Positions 32,674-41,547 of a stretch of DNA of 64,000 bases are shown here, in pieces. The notes under the pieces are model-generated. The model ran no database searches and was not told the origin of the DNA. It worked only from the letters and a program-made list of their open reading frames with translations. Numbering within the stretch: position 1 is the stretch's first letter; every line of letters begins with the position of its first letter. The stretch lies in contig NZ_RJKL01000001.1 of assembly GCF_003751945.1 (NCBI RefSeq), positions 5,580,001 through 5,644,000 on the forward strand, in the 5' to 3' direction. Origin of the DNA: Couchioplanes caeruleus (GTDB lineage Bacteria > Actinomycetota > Actinomycetes > Mycobacteriales > Micromonosporaceae). Position numbers and translations under genes: made by a program.

Positions 32674-33326
32674 CACCGCTGCGGGCGATCCTCGCCGAGG
32701 ACCAGGCGCTGCTGCGGGTGGGGATAACCCGAATCCTCGAGGCCAGTGCCATCACCGTCGTCGACGCCGTCGACAACGGTCCGCTGCTGGAACGCGCGCT
32801 CACCCGCGACGACTTTGACGTCGCCATCGTGGATGTGCGGCTGCCGCCGACGTTCTCTACCGAGGGGCTGTCCGCCGCCATCGCCGCCCGCGAGGCCCGG
32901 CCTGGCCTGCCGGTGTTGGTGCTCAGCCAGCACGTGGAACCGGTGTCCGCCCGTGAGCTGCTGGCCAGCGGGGCCGGATCGGTCGGTTATCTGCTGAAGG
33001 ACCGGGTGGCCGACGTGGACGAGTTCGTCGCGGCCGTGCGACGGGTCGCCGGCGGCGGTACCGCGCTCGACCCGGAGGTGGTGGCCGGGCTGGTCAGCGG
33101 CTCCGCCAGCCGGCGCCCGCTGGCCAGGCTCACCGAACGGGAGCGAGACGTGTTGGGGCTGATGGCCGAGGGGCGATCCAACGCGGCCATCGCCGGTCGG
33201 CTGTTCGTCTCGGAGAAGGCGATCAGCAAGCACACCCACGCGATCTTCATGAAGCTCGACCTTCCGCAGGCCGCCGATGACAACCGCCGGGTCTTGGCCG
33301 TACTGGCGTGGCTGCAACAGGGCTGA
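32670..33326 (+). CDS. LuxR/NarL-family response regulator
   Basis: 218 residues from GTG 32670, which gives the usual 4-base overlap with the kinase stop; GTG 32655 is an alternative. The receiver domain has the acidic pair ED (10-11), phospho-Asp55 in VAIVDVRLP and the Lys in YLLKDRVAD. The C-terminal LuxR helix-turn-helix reads LTERERDVLGLMAEGRSNAA, then KAISKHTHAIFMKLD. It probably controls its own operon. Confidence 0.95.
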   Translation: MTPLRAILAEDQALLRVGITRILEASAITVVDAVDNGPLLERALTRDDFDVAIVDVRLPPTFSTEGLSAAIAAREARPGLPVLVLSQHVEPVSARELLASGAGSVGYLLKDRVADVDEFVAAVRRVAGGGTALDPEVVAGLVSGSASRRPLARLTERERDVLGLMAEGRSNAAIAGRLFVSEKAISKHTHAIFMKLDLPQAADDNRRVLAVLAWLQQG

Positions 33327-33561
33327 CTCGCCGGCCAAATGATCTCGAGGCTTCGTCGGGAAGCCGCGGGTCGCGCGCTCGCGGTGGGAACCGATCAATG
33401 GAGCCAAGACTCGCGAGCCGCTGGTGTCGTTAGTCGATCTGGCCCACGAAGCATGATTGATCATGGGTGCGACGCCCTGCTGTTACGGCGGATTCGACGG
33501 AACCCCTCGACAGGACCAGGCCACTCGGCCGTCCACGGGCGTCCCCGGAGCCACGGAGCAC

Positions 33562-33675
33562 GCTCACACCTGGGTCGTCCCGATGAGCCTGATCAACGCC
33601 GACCACCGCACCGAGATCCTCGGCGGCATCCGCGCCGCGGGCGTGGATCTGCGCGAAGTCGTCCTCAGCCTTCCG
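33562..33675 (+). pseudogene. Remnant of a P-loop kinase-like protein
   Basis: Within 33327-34030, which otherwise has no supported gene, this stretch reads HTWVVPMSLINADHRTEILG then GIRAAGVDLREVVLSL. It resembles the middle of small AAA/shikimate-kinase-like ATPases of actinobacteria (VVPMT...EILGGLR...). The P-loop upstream and the lid downstream are missing or out of frame, so it is a relic. The rest of the region shows no coding pattern on either strand. Confidence 0.35.
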
Positions 33676-34030
33676 CCCTACGGTCCCTCGTGCTGGACCT
33701 CGAACGTCGCGATCGGCCGTTCGCACGACACAGCGCAGCGCGTACCAGGCGAGCCGCTCTACCTCAGGCCGGACGTCAGTACCTGGATCGCAGAAGGTAC
33801 GCGGCGACATCGGAGTGTCGTTGTCTGGGCAGTCCGTACAGTCGGCGGTCCTCGTCGCGCAATCTCTGCGCGGCGACGTCCCGTGAGCGCCGGTGTCCGC
33901 TGCCGTGCGCCACGCGGGTCGCGCGTGAGCCGGCATCGCACATCTGCACAACATGGCTCTCGCCGGCTGACCCGTGCACCGTTCATGAGCAATGCCCGCA
34001 ACGAGTTACGAGACATCGCTCAGCACTGAG

Positions 34031-34690
34031 TCAATGCGACCGAGATCGTAGACCGGACGCGCGAGGCAAGATGTGGCTTGCGTTGGCGGCCGCCAAGGCG
34101 ATCAGCCCGGTCAGCAGCAGGACGAGCCACCGAGTTCGGGACGCCGAATATTCAGGCGCGCCGGGCGCAACGAAGAATGCTAGGCGGCCGGGAAGCAGCG
34201 CCAACGCGACGGCGAGCACTAGAAGAAACGGCGCGGCCACTGGGCCGCCCGCTCCCGCTGTCCATCGCTCGGCCGCCACTGCCCCGGCCGCCCATGACCA
34301 TGCCAGCAGGGCATAAAGCTCGATGATCAGCCCGGCGCGGGGATAGGCGGCGCCGCTCGCGACCGTGTAGGGTGCGAGCCCGAGAATCAACGCCCAAAAA
34401 ATGCTAATCGGGATAAGCGCGAGAGCCATCCGTAGCGCTGCCGTTGTGCGAGCCGAGATAGGCAGCACCTCGATCAGTGAGCGTGCAGGATCGTCAAGGA
34501 CGAAGACCGTGCCACTGAGCAGCACAACCATCGCCAGGTGCAGAGCGAGGGTGGCGTCCAGGAAGTTAAATCCGGCGCCTAGCGCAATGGGCACCAATAG
34601 CACCAACAGACCTAGGGCACCACTGCAGAACATCGGCGCTACCCGGGTACTGCGCAGCACCGTAACGATCAGGTCAGAACTTACTCGCAT
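34031..34690 (-). CDS. Integral membrane protein, ABC-permease-associated
   Basis: 219 residues from ATG 34690, 10 bases inside the end of the upstream permease gene, so translation is coupled. About six hydrophobic segments (GALGLLVLLVPIALGAGFNF, LALHLAMVVLLSGTVFVLDD, IPISIFWALILGLAPYTVA, then three more). No soluble domain or catalytic motif. It is the second membrane component of the transporter whose ATPase (36276) is truncated. Confidence 0.75.
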   Translation of the reverse strand: MRVSSDLIVTVLRSTRVAPMFCSGALGLLVLLVPIALGAGFNFLDATLALHLAMVVLLSGTVFVLDDPARSLIEVLPISARTTAALRMALALIPISIFWALILGLAPYTVASGAAYPRAGLIIELYALLAWSWAAGAVAAERWTAGAGGPVAAPFLLVLAVALALLPGRLAFFVAPGAPEYSASRTRWLVLLLTGLIALAAANASHILPRASGLRSRSH

Positions 34691-36279
34691 GTGATGCTGT
34701 CCTCCGCGAGCGCAGGCCCGCGCGGTGAAAGTCCCAGCAGACTCGCCGCCTGCTCTACCGTGGTTCTCGGATTGGCGAGCTGCGCCCAAAGTTCGACCAC
34801 CTTGGCCCGAACCTGCGGCCGGTCGCCGTCGAGCATGGCCAGACCGAGTGCTGCTTCCTCAGGCCCCAGAAACACGCCGGAGTCCGCATTCAGGATCGAG
34901 AAGTCCAGGCCGCCGCCAGAGGTATGAGACAGGACCGTCTCCAACGCTCGTCTGGCGTCGGAGGTGGTACTCGCTGCCAGCCACAGGACGAGGGCCCCGC
35001 GGCCGCCACAGACCCGCACGCTGCCAGCCGCCAGGGGTTCACCGGTGACGAGCCGGGCCGCCACCTGTACGGAAAATCCAAGCACCTCGGTTTCGTCGAA
35101 GGAGTCGGCGCCGCCGGCGGCCCAGCGAGTAGACACCGGCAGGGCGCCCGGAGTACCTGCGACTGCGTCGTCGGCAGCCCATTGCGCCAGCGGAAGCGGC
35201 TGGGTGACGCCATGTTCACCTAGTTTTATCGGCAGGTGCTGCCGGACGTTCATAGGCGGTACGGCAACGCCCGCTGGCACAGTGCGCACTTGGGCTTCGA
35301 CCATGGCTGCCCAGGCCGGAATACGGCTGCGGAACTCCGGAAACGCACAGTAGGTGACGGCTTCGTGTGTCTCGCACACCTGCATTCGTGCGGGAGCGGT
35401 GGCGGCGGCACGTAAACGCGCCGTTGCATCGGCGGACGGCCCTCGCAACTGCATCACGCCAATGGAGGCGACGCCGACGAGAAGCACAGTCGCCACCATG
35501 GCGGTTGGCTTCGTCCGCAGGCCTGCCTGCCAAAGCGTTACCGTGGCGGCCATGGCGGCGAGCCCGATCAACCACGCCCCGTGCCACCACTCGGAGCGGT
35601 CGACCAGGCTGATTGGCAACGGGGGAGTCTCAAACGGATCCTCGCCGGCTACAAACGTAAGCCAGCGCAGCGAGGAGGACGAACTCAAGCCGACGTAGCT
35701 GATGATCGCCAGGACAGAGAGAGTGACGAAGCCGGTCGCTGCGCGGCGACTAAGGTCGGCCACTGTTTGACCAAGGATGCCGGCCAACACGATCACCGCC
35801 GGCACGGTGAGCAGTTCCCCCATCTGCACTGAGCCTGCGGCGCCCCGCTGCCGAGTCTGTACGGCCACTTGGGCGCCGGCCAGGGCCAGGCCGAGCAGCG
35901 CCGGCCCTATGGTGGCGAGGCACAGCGCCGCCGCCCGCTGCCACTGAGGCAGGCTGAGCGCCTGCTCAAACTCAAGGGTGTGGTGTCGGTGCGGTTGCAA
36001 GCCAATGAGATTCGCGGCGGCGAAGATCCCAGCGGCGAAGATGAGCATCGGGTACTGCACGGTTCGGGAAGAACTGGTCAGATCTGGATAGGCCGCACTC
36101 GCCCCGTTGGTGATGAGCGGCACAAGCCAGGCGGCCAGAACCAGGAGGAACGTCATTGCGCTCGCCGGGTGGCGGACCAGTCTCCACGTCTGCTGAATTA
36201 CTAAGGCGAGCCAGATGTGCCCAGCCCGTTCGACGGATCGCCGTGATTCCTTGGGTTCATGCGATGTGGTCGTGATCAT
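34681..36279 (-). CDS. ABC-2-like membrane permease
   Basis: 532 residues from ATG 36279, overlapping the ATPase stop (ATGA). The N-terminal 250 residues carry six or more transmembrane segments (SAMTFLLVLAAWLVPLI, YPMLIFAAGIFAAANLIGLQ, LCLATIGPALLGLALAGAQ). A large soluble part of about 280 residues has two closely spaced cysteines (MQVCETHEAVTYCAFPEF). HHTLEFEQALSLPQWQR is typical of ABC-2-type permeases. The soluble domain is presumably extracytoplasmic; I recognise no fold. Its cognate ATPase is damaged, so the transporter may not work. Confidence 0.8.
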   Translation of the reverse strand: MITTTSHEPKESRRSVERAGHIWLALVIQQTWRLVRHPASAMTFLLVLAAWLVPLITNGASAAYPDLTSSSRTVQYPMLIFAAGIFAAANLIGLQPHRHHTLEFEQALSLPQWQRAAALCLATIGPALLGLALAGAQVAVQTRQRGAAGSVQMGELLTVPAVIVLAGILGQTVADLSRRAATGFVTLSVLAIISYVGLSSSSSLRWLTFVAGEDPFETPPLPISLVDRSEWWHGAWLIGLAAMAATVTLWQAGLRTKPTAMVATVLLVGVASIGVMQLRGPSADATARLRAAATAPARMQVCETHEAVTYCAFPEFRSRIPAWAAMVEAQVRTVPAGVAVPPMNVRQHLPIKLGEHGVTQPLPLAQWAADDAVAGTPGALPVSTRWAAGGADSFDETEVLGFSVQVAARLVTGEPLAAGSVRVCGGRGALVLWLAASTTSDARRALETVLSHTSGGGLDFSILNADSGVFLGPEEAALGLAMLDGDRPQVRAKVVELWAQLANPRTTVEQAASLLGLSPRGPALAEDSITCE

Positions 36280-36839
36280 CGGCGGCCGTCCTTGCCCGCA
36301 GTGGCTGTCGCTCCAGCATTCATCAACAGCATGTAACCGTCGTCCAGCGTCGGTTGCACCAACGAGGCACCCACGGGCGCGTGGCCGATGTTGCGGTACG
36401 TTCCCTCGCCGGTGGCCCATGCGGCGAGCACGCCGGCCTCGCGCCGATCGCTCTCCCACACTCGACCCTGTGCCAACGCTGCGAGTGTCCTCGGGGCGTC
36501 GTCCAAGCGCACGGTGCCGTGGTTTAGCACTATGACTCGAGAGCAGAGGGATGCGACGTCATCGGTCTGATGAGTAGAGAGCAGCACCGTCCGGGTACGT
36601 CCCAGTTCAGCGATGATCTCCCGGAAACGGAGTCGCTGTTCAGGGTCTAGGCCGACGGTGGGTTCATCGAGGATGAGTACCGGCGGGTCAGACAGCATGG
36701 CGCAGGCCAGCGCAAGCCGCTGACGCATCCCCCCGGAGAGCGACTTGACTTTGTCGCCGATGCGGTCCTCGAGTCTCACCGCCTCGAGCACGCGGTGTAC
36801 CTCAGCCCGGCGATTAGACCGGCCGGAAATTTCCTTCAA
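36276..36839 (-). pseudogene. ABC ATPase lacking its N-terminal half (no Walker A)
   Basis: 187 codons from a TTG. It contains the signature LSGGMRQRL, Walker B VLILDEP, D-loop and switch histidine (LLSTHQTDD). It begins at MKEISGRSNRRAEVHRVLE, which in intact relatives lies about 100 residues into the protein. Walker A, Q-loop and the first 100 residues are absent, and no frame upstream supplies them. The upstream 160 bases carry unrelated sequence before the chemoreceptor gene. A deletion has removed the 5-prime half. The two permease genes downstream remain intact. Confidence 0.8.
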
Positions 36840-37003
36840 AGCCCGGCAAGAGCGCGAAGGCGTCAGCCCGGGCGAAGCGCGTCCGCTCCCGCTCGCTCAC
36901 CAACGCTGCGAAGGTCGAGGCAGCGGTGGCGACGGTGGCGCAGCCTTCGGCAATGCGTCCATCCTGCCCAGCCCCTGGCCGGTGTTTCACCCTGAGGCGA
37001 AAG

Positions 37004-38569
37004 TCAGTGACGGAACCGCGAGACCAGCGCACGCAGCTCCTGCGACATGGTGGCCAGCGCGTTCGCCGAGCTGTCCGCGGTGTTCACGCCGCGGGTGGTG
37101 GCGCTCGTCGCGTCGGCCACCGCATTGACGTTGGTGGCGATCTTCTGTGCCCCGACGGCAGCCTCGGAGACGTTGCGTCCCATGTCCGTGGTCGTGGCGG
37201 CCTGTTCCTCCACCGCGCTCGCGATAGTCGACTGGTGGTGGTTGATCTCCTCGATGGTGGCGCTCATTCCCCGGATCGCCTCGGCGGCGGCGGTCGTGTC
37301 GGTCTGGATCGCGGCGATGCGCTGGCGGATGTCGTCGGTAGCCTTGGCGGTCTCCTGTGCCAGGTCCTTGACCTCGCTGGCCACCACCGCGAAGCCCTTG
37401 CCGGCGTCGCCGGCCCGTGCCGCCTCGATCGTCGCGTTCAACGCGAGGAGGTTGGTCTGCTCGGCGATCGACGTGATGAGCTTGAGGACCTTGCCGATCT
37501 CCTCCGACGAGGTGGCGAGCTGCTCGACCCGATCGTTCGCGGCGGTGGCTCCGCGCACCGCATCCGAGGCGACCTGTGCGGCCTCGGTGGCGCTGCGGGA
37601 GATTTCCCGGATCGATGCGCCCATCTGCTCGGCACCTGTCGCGACCGCGTCGACGTGCCGGGACACCTCCTCGGCCACCCCGGAGGCGTCGGCCATCTGA
37701 GCATCGGTGGCTGCGGTGGCGTGGGCCATCTCGCCGCTGACCTTGGACAGATCCTGCGAGGCGGTGGCCAGGTTGTCTGCGCTTTCGGCTACGGCTTCGA
37801 TGGACTGCTGCATGCTGGCCATCGCGGCGTCGAGCGATGTGGCCATGGCGCCGATCTCGTCGCGGCCGGACGCTCCCGTCCGCTGCGTAAGGTCGCCGGC
37901 CGCGAGACCGTCCAGGACCGAGCGGACGCGCCGAACCGGATGGATGATCGACCGGCTCACCGGAACGGCGAGGGCGACGAAGAGCACGATCGAGGCGGTG
38001 AATACCGCGACGATGAGCCAGCGGGTCGTCGTGATGACCCGGGTCATCTCGGCGCGTGCGGCGTCGATCCGGGCCTGCGTCTTGTCCTGAAGGACCTCGA
38101 GCTTGTCGTCCGCCGTGTTGCGCCCGTCGATCTCCGGCTCACGCGTCAGCGCGGTGGCCTGGCTTTGCTGGGCCGCACCGACGAATTCGAGGATGAAGGC
38201 CTTGAACGCCTCGACGTCCGGCTTGAGCGCCGCGAACTCGGCGCGTAGATCCGCCGGCAGCGCGAGCTTCTCGATCGTCGCGACCGCCTCATCGACGGTG
38301 GCGACGTCCTCCTTGACCTCCTGCGCCAGGGCGCTGGGATCCGACTGGGTTATCGACTGGTACGCGGTGACCTTCAGTTCGGCGTGGCGGGTGTCGAGGT
38401 GCGTGATGGCCGCCTTGCCCGCCTCCAGCGCTTGGAGGGAACTGGCCTGACCGCTGATCTTGAACCCGGACCACAGCCCGATCCCGCCGACTATGCCGAC
38501 GCACAGCGCGCCTGCCACCGTGAGCGCGCCCAGTTTCCGGGCGATGCCGAGATTAGCCAACACCGCCAT
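37004..38569 (-). CDS. Methyl-accepting chemotaxis protein
   Basis: 521 residues from ATG 38569 (TTG 38581 possible). Transmembrane 1 at about 13-35, a helical 4HB_MCP-like ligand domain of about 145 residues, transmembrane 2 at about 183-204, HAMP ([20 protein letters not shown]), then the cytoplasmic coiled coil. Its signalling tip is conserved ([20 protein letters not shown], then [15 protein letters not shown]). There is no C-terminal CheR-binding pentapeptide. No che or flagellar genes are in the window, so this is an orphan receptor feeding a pathway elsewhere; in Micromonosporaceae that would serve zoospore motility. Confidence 0.95.
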   Translation of the reverse strand: MAVLANLGIARKLGALTVAGALCVGIVGGIGLWSGFKISGQASSLQALEAGKAAITHLDTRHAELKVTAYQSITQSDPSALAQEVKEDVATVDEAVATIEKLALPADLRAEFAALKPDVEAFKAFILEFVGAAQQSQATALTREPEIDGRNTADDKLEVLQDKTQARIDAARAEMTRVITTTRWLIVAVFTASIVLFVALAVPVSRSIIHPVRRVRSVLDGLAAGDLTQRTGASGRDEIGAMATSLDAAMASMQQSIEAVAESADNLATASQDLSKVSGEMAHATAATDAQMADASGVAEEVSRHVDAVATGAEQMGASIREISRSATEAAQVASDAVRGATAANDRVEQLATSSEEIGKVLKLITSIAEQTNLLALNATIEAARAGDAGKGFAVVASEVKDLAQETAKATDDIRQRIAAIQTDTTAAAEAIRGMSATIEEINHHQSTIASAVEEQAATTTDMGRNVSEAAVGAQKIATNVNAVADATSATTRGVNTADSSANALATMSQELRALVSRFRH

Positions 38570-38864
38570 GAAGATCCCCAATCAGGCATCAACGCCGCTT
38601 GTCCGATGGCGAGCCGCGTCTTCAGGATGCGTGACGCCGGAGCCCTCTGCGGGTGATTCGCTCTAATTTCTTCCACGCGCCCGGCTGGCCGGGAAGCAGG
38701 CCGACTCGATGCCGCCGACGCCCGATGCGGCGTTGACGGGGACGGATCACCGATCGGACGTCCGTGGACGATGAGGGAAGGCTCCCGCGTCGTCGAGAGT
38801 GGCGAAGACGCTCCAGCCGCGCTGCGGGAGCGCTGGCAACTCAACGGCCGGTAAGCCGGCCCGA
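38570..38864. other. Intergenic region, no gene seen
   Basis: About 295 bases between the chemoreceptor start and the STAS gene end. A short minus-strand stretch reads GWSVFATLDDAGAF, possibly a remnant, but has no start. The chemoreceptor promoter is presumably in the AT-richer part near 38650-38675. Confidence 0.35.
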
Positions 38865-39083
38865 TCAATGGAACAGGTGCTCGACTTCACAGATGGCCAG
38901 TACCCGGCGGACCCGTTCGTGCGCACGGCGGATCTGTAGCCGGTTCCCGAGTTGCTGGGCGTCGCAGCGGCACGTGAGCAGGGCACGGATGCCGGCCGCG
39001 TCCAGGAAAGTCACCGCACCCATGTCCAGCAGGACGACGTCGGGGCGTTGGTCCAGTAGGAGGTCGAGCACCGCCTGCTGCAC
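38865..39083 (-). CDS. STAS-domain protein, N-terminally short, phospho-site altered
   Basis: 72 residues from GTG 39083. The frame is open and homologous further upstream (DGIDDAATYAQVQQAV) to about 39170 but offers no other start codon. It is the core of an anti-sigma-factor antagonist: LLLDQRPDVVLLDMGAVTFL, then DAAGIRALLTC. The usual D-S-S-G or D-A-S-G phosphorylation site reads D-A-A-G here, so the regulatory serine is gone. The first strand of the fold is not encoded after the only start, so this may be a decaying gene. The 280 bases upstream of it towards the chemoreceptor hold no gene. Confidence 0.5.
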   Translation of the reverse strand: MQQAVLDLLLDQRPDVVLLDMGAVTFLDAAGIRALLTCRCDAQQLGNRLQIRRAHERVRRVLAICEVEHLFH

Positions 39084-39211
39084 CTGCGCGTAGGTGGCAG
39101 CGTCGTCGATTCCGTCGCGGCGGGGATGGGTACCTCGGGCATCGTCCAGGGGGCGCGAAACCGACGACGGGCCAGCTCACGCACTCGCTGCGTAAGGGGG
39201 ACGTCTTACTG

Positions 39212-39249
39212 CAAACGGCCCTCCGGGAAAGATCCCGAAGGGCCGTTTG
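39212..39249 (-). terminator. Terminator of tRNA-fMet copy 2
   Basis: CAAACGGCCCT (39212-39222) pairs with AGGGCCGTTTG (39239-39249), extended by CGGGA/TCCCG inside the loop. It lies 4 bases beyond the 3-prime end of the minus-strand tRNA. Confidence 0.9.
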
Positions 39250-39252
39250 TCC

Positions 39253-39329
39253 TGGTAGCGGGGACAGGATTTGAACCTGCGACCTCTGGGTTATGAGCCC
39301 AGCGAGCTACCGAGCTGCTCCACCCCGCG
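39253..39329 (-). tRNA. Initiator tRNA-fMet (CAT anticodon), copy 2, with encoded CCA
   Basis: 77 nt including the CCA end. The first 74 bases are identical to the copy at 10255-10328, with the same C1:U72 mismatch and three G:C anticodon-stem pairs. Unlike copy 1 it encodes its CCA tail. Confidence 0.97.
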
Positions 39330-39382
39330 TCGGCCTGGCAACGTTAGCACGGCTTCCGCCGGCGTTGTGCGCCGGCCTTTCG

Positions 39383-40135
39383 TCAGCGGCGGAAGCGGGC
39401 CACCGTCTCCTGGATTGCCGGACCTGTCGCCGAGGCTGCCTGGGCCCAGGACTCGAACTCCAGGCTGGCTGCGAAGTCCGCCGTCGTCGCCGTGCGTACC
39501 GATGTCTTGATGTCTCGGGCCAGGGCCGGGTCCAGGGCCGCCCAGCGGGCGGCGCGTTCCTGGGCCGCGGCCAGGGGGTCGTCGGCGAGGGTGCCGGCCA
39601 GGCCGAGGCGGACCGCTTCCGGACCGTCGACGCTGCCTCCGTCGAGGAGGAGCTGCATTGCGCGTTCCGGGCCGAGGGCTCGGGTCAGGAACCAGGTGCA
39701 GCCGCCGCCCGGGTGGAGGCCGATCTTGGTGAATGAGGCGATGAGGCGGGCGTCGGGGCCGACGATGCGGGTGTCGCAGGCCATGGCCAGGTTGAGACCC
39801 GCGCCGACCGCGGGGCCGTGGACCGCGGCGATGGTGGGGATGGGCAGGGCCAGGACGCGCAGGAAGCTGTCGTAGACGCGGTGCAGGTCGGTACGGATGT
39901 CCGCCACCGACCTGCTGGTGTCGCCGAAGAGGTCGGGGAGGTCGGCGCCGGCGCAGAAGGCCGGACCGTTGCCGGTGACGACCAGGGTGCGGGCTTGAGG
40001 GTCGGCGGCCACGGCGGCGATCGCGTCGGCCAGGTCGTCACGAAGCTTCTCGTCGATCGCGTTGCGGCGGTCGGGATCGTTGAGGGTCAGGGTCCAGCGG
40101 CCGTCGTCGGTGCGTTCCCGCAGTACCTTGCTCAC
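39383..40135 (-). CDS. Enoyl-CoA hydratase/isomerase family protein
   Basis: 250 residues from GTG 40135 with AGGAGG upstream. Crotonase fold: NDPDRRNAIDEKLRDDL at the start, the first oxyanion-hole segment AFCAGADLPDLFG and the second HGPAVGAGLNLAMACD. The general acid/base region reads SFTKIGLHPGGG, where classical hydratases often have Glu at one of two positions. Here the second glutamate is not obvious, so the exact reaction (hydratase, isomerase or other crotonase chemistry) is open. It is transcribed alone. Confidence 0.9.
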   Translation of the reverse strand: MSKVLRERTDDGRWTLTLNDPDRRNAIDEKLRDDLADAIAAVAADPQARTLVVTGNGPAFCAGADLPDLFGDTSRSVADIRTDLHRVYDSFLRVLALPIPTIAAVHGPAVGAGLNLAMACDTRIVGPDARLIASFTKIGLHPGGGCTWFLTRALGPERAMQLLLDGGSVDGPEAVRLGLAGTLADDPLAAAQERAARWAALDPALARDIKTSVRTATTADFAASLEFESWAQAASATGPAIQETVARFRR

Positions 40136-40177
40136 GCTGGCCTCCTGACGATCTTGGTGTCAGCGCCACCATAAGAC

Positions 40178-40214
40178 AACGCGGCCCCCGGCGGGGGATG
40201 CCGGGGGCCGCGTT
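40178..40214 (-). terminator. 15-bp stem terminator of the lamin-tail protein gene
   Basis: AACGCGGCCCCCGGC (40178-40192) pairs perfectly with 40200-40214 around a 7-base loop. It is 11 bases past the stop of the minus-strand gene at 40226. Confidence 0.85.
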
Positions 40215-40225
40215 CGAGGGGTGGA

Positions 40226-41347
40226 TCAGCAGTACGTGACGCCGGAGCCCTTGCCCCACCTGCAGGAGTCGATCGACTTGCCGGTGTTGGTGCGCAGGTA
40301 CGCGGAGTCGCCGGAGTTGTTCCAGACGTAGCCGGTCCGGTTCCAGTAGCGGTGCTGCGAGTCAGGGCGGCCGTTGGTGCCCTTGCCGGTGTGCACGTAC
40401 GCGTGCTTGCCGGCGCCGAGCCGGAAGTCGCTCGAGAAGGTGTAGACCTTGCCGGAGGCGTCGCGCACGGTCCAGCCCTTGAGGTTGATGGTCGCCTTGG
40501 TCTTGTTGGTCAGGCGGACCCACTCGCCGTTGAGGCTGCTGTTGCTGCCGTTGTCCGTACCCTTGGAGTTGTACTGGATCTTGGTGAACTGGACGGCGCC
40601 CGCCTTGACCGACGGGGTCGTCGGCTTCGGCGCCGTGGGCGTGGTGGGCGTGGTGGGGGTGGTGGGGGTCGTGCCGCCGCCGCCGCTGCCGCTGCCGTTG
40701 CCGACGTTGAGCGAGATGGTCGAGCTCTGGCCCCTGAGCAGGTTGTTGTCCGCGTCGGCGTCGACCACCACGCGGTAGGACTGGACGCCCGAGCCCTGGC
40801 CGGTCAGGGTGGTCCGGTAGACGGCCGTCGAGCCCGACTCGGCGGTGTAGCCGTCGGCGACCTCGCTCCACGTGCCGCCGTTGTTGCGCTGGACGTGCAC
40901 GCGCAGACCGGGCTGGCCCGGGTCGGGTTCGACGTTGACGTTGACCGTGCCGTTGCTGGCGGTCATCGTCACCGACGGGATGATGCCCACGGCGACCGAG
41001 ATGCGGTTCGACTCGGCGCCGCCGGCCCTGACGTAGAAGCGGAAGCCGGAGTCCAGGTCGCGGCTCAGCGACCAGCGGCCGGAGCTGTTGGCCGTGGTGG
41101 TGATGTAGGTGCCCGCTCCCCGCGCGTAGTCGGGGGAGGGGTAGAAGTCGTTGAACTTGTAAGCGGACTCGTACAGCTCCACGGTGGCGCCCGCGGGGGC
41201 GGTGCCGGTGAGGGTGATCGGTCCGAAGCCCTGTCGGCTGGCCGGCGCCGAGATGGTGGGCGCGTCGGCGGCTGCCGCGGGGGCGGCGAAGCCGAGGGCG
41301 GCGACGCAGCCGAGGGCGGCGAACATGGCCGTCTGGCGGGCACGCAT
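40226..41347 (-). CDS. Secreted lamin-tail-domain protein
   Basis: 373 residues. Sec signal peptide (1-27, cleavage near AAAADA), an Ig-like/carboxypeptidase-regulatory-like region (GPITLTGTAPAGATVELYES), and a second beta domain (SVTMTASNGTVNVNVEPDPG). Then come a Gly-Ser and threonine-proline linker (TTPTTPTTPTTP) and a C-terminal lamin-tail domain (FTKIQYNSKGTDNG, NGEWVRLTNKTKATINLKGW). The end SCRWGKGSGVTYC has a cysteine pair. Lamin-tail domains in secreted bacterial proteins occur beside nuclease or adhesion modules; no enzyme domain is present here, so a surface or matrix role is likely. Confidence 0.88.
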   Translation of the reverse strand: MRARQTAMFAALGCVAALGFAAPAAAADAPTISAPASRQGFGPITLTGTAPAGATVELYESAYKFNDFYPSPDYARGAGTYITTTANSSGRWSLSRDLDSGFRFYVRAGGAESNRISVAVGIIPSVTMTASNGTVNVNVEPDPGQPGLRVHVQRNNGGTWSEVADGYTAESGSTAVYRTTLTGQGSGVQSYRVVVDADADNNLLRGQSSTISLNVGNGSGSGGGGTTPTTPTTPTTPTAPKPTTPSVKAGAVQFTKIQYNSKGTDNGSNSSLNGEWVRLTNKTKATINLKGWTVRDASGKVYTFSSDFRLGAGKHAYVHTGKGTNGRPDSQHRYWNRTGYVWNNSGDSAYLRTNTGKSIDSCRWGKGSGVTYC

Positions 41348-41547
41348 CAGCGAATCTCCTTGAGCGATGTGGGGCGGTCACCGCAGCGTAATGACAATGA
41401 CTCAGCGTAGTCACCCGTCTAGTTGGCCCTGGTTGTTGACCGGTTGGTGGAGCGCGGAGACGACGCAGAGTTACTTTCGGTCAGCGAAGGGGGTGACGCC
41501 GCGTAACGGTAATATGCCCCGAATCGGACGGCGTTAGGGTGTCTGCC

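Noticed and set aside
33457-34029. 190-residue plus-strand ORF as a real gene
   Set aside because: Only about 40 residues look protein-like; the rest is arginine/serine-rich noise.
39271-39510. Plus-strand ORF beginning MNLRPLGYEPSELPSCSTP
   Set aside because: The same artefact, antisense to the second initiator tRNA and the enoyl-CoA hydratase end.
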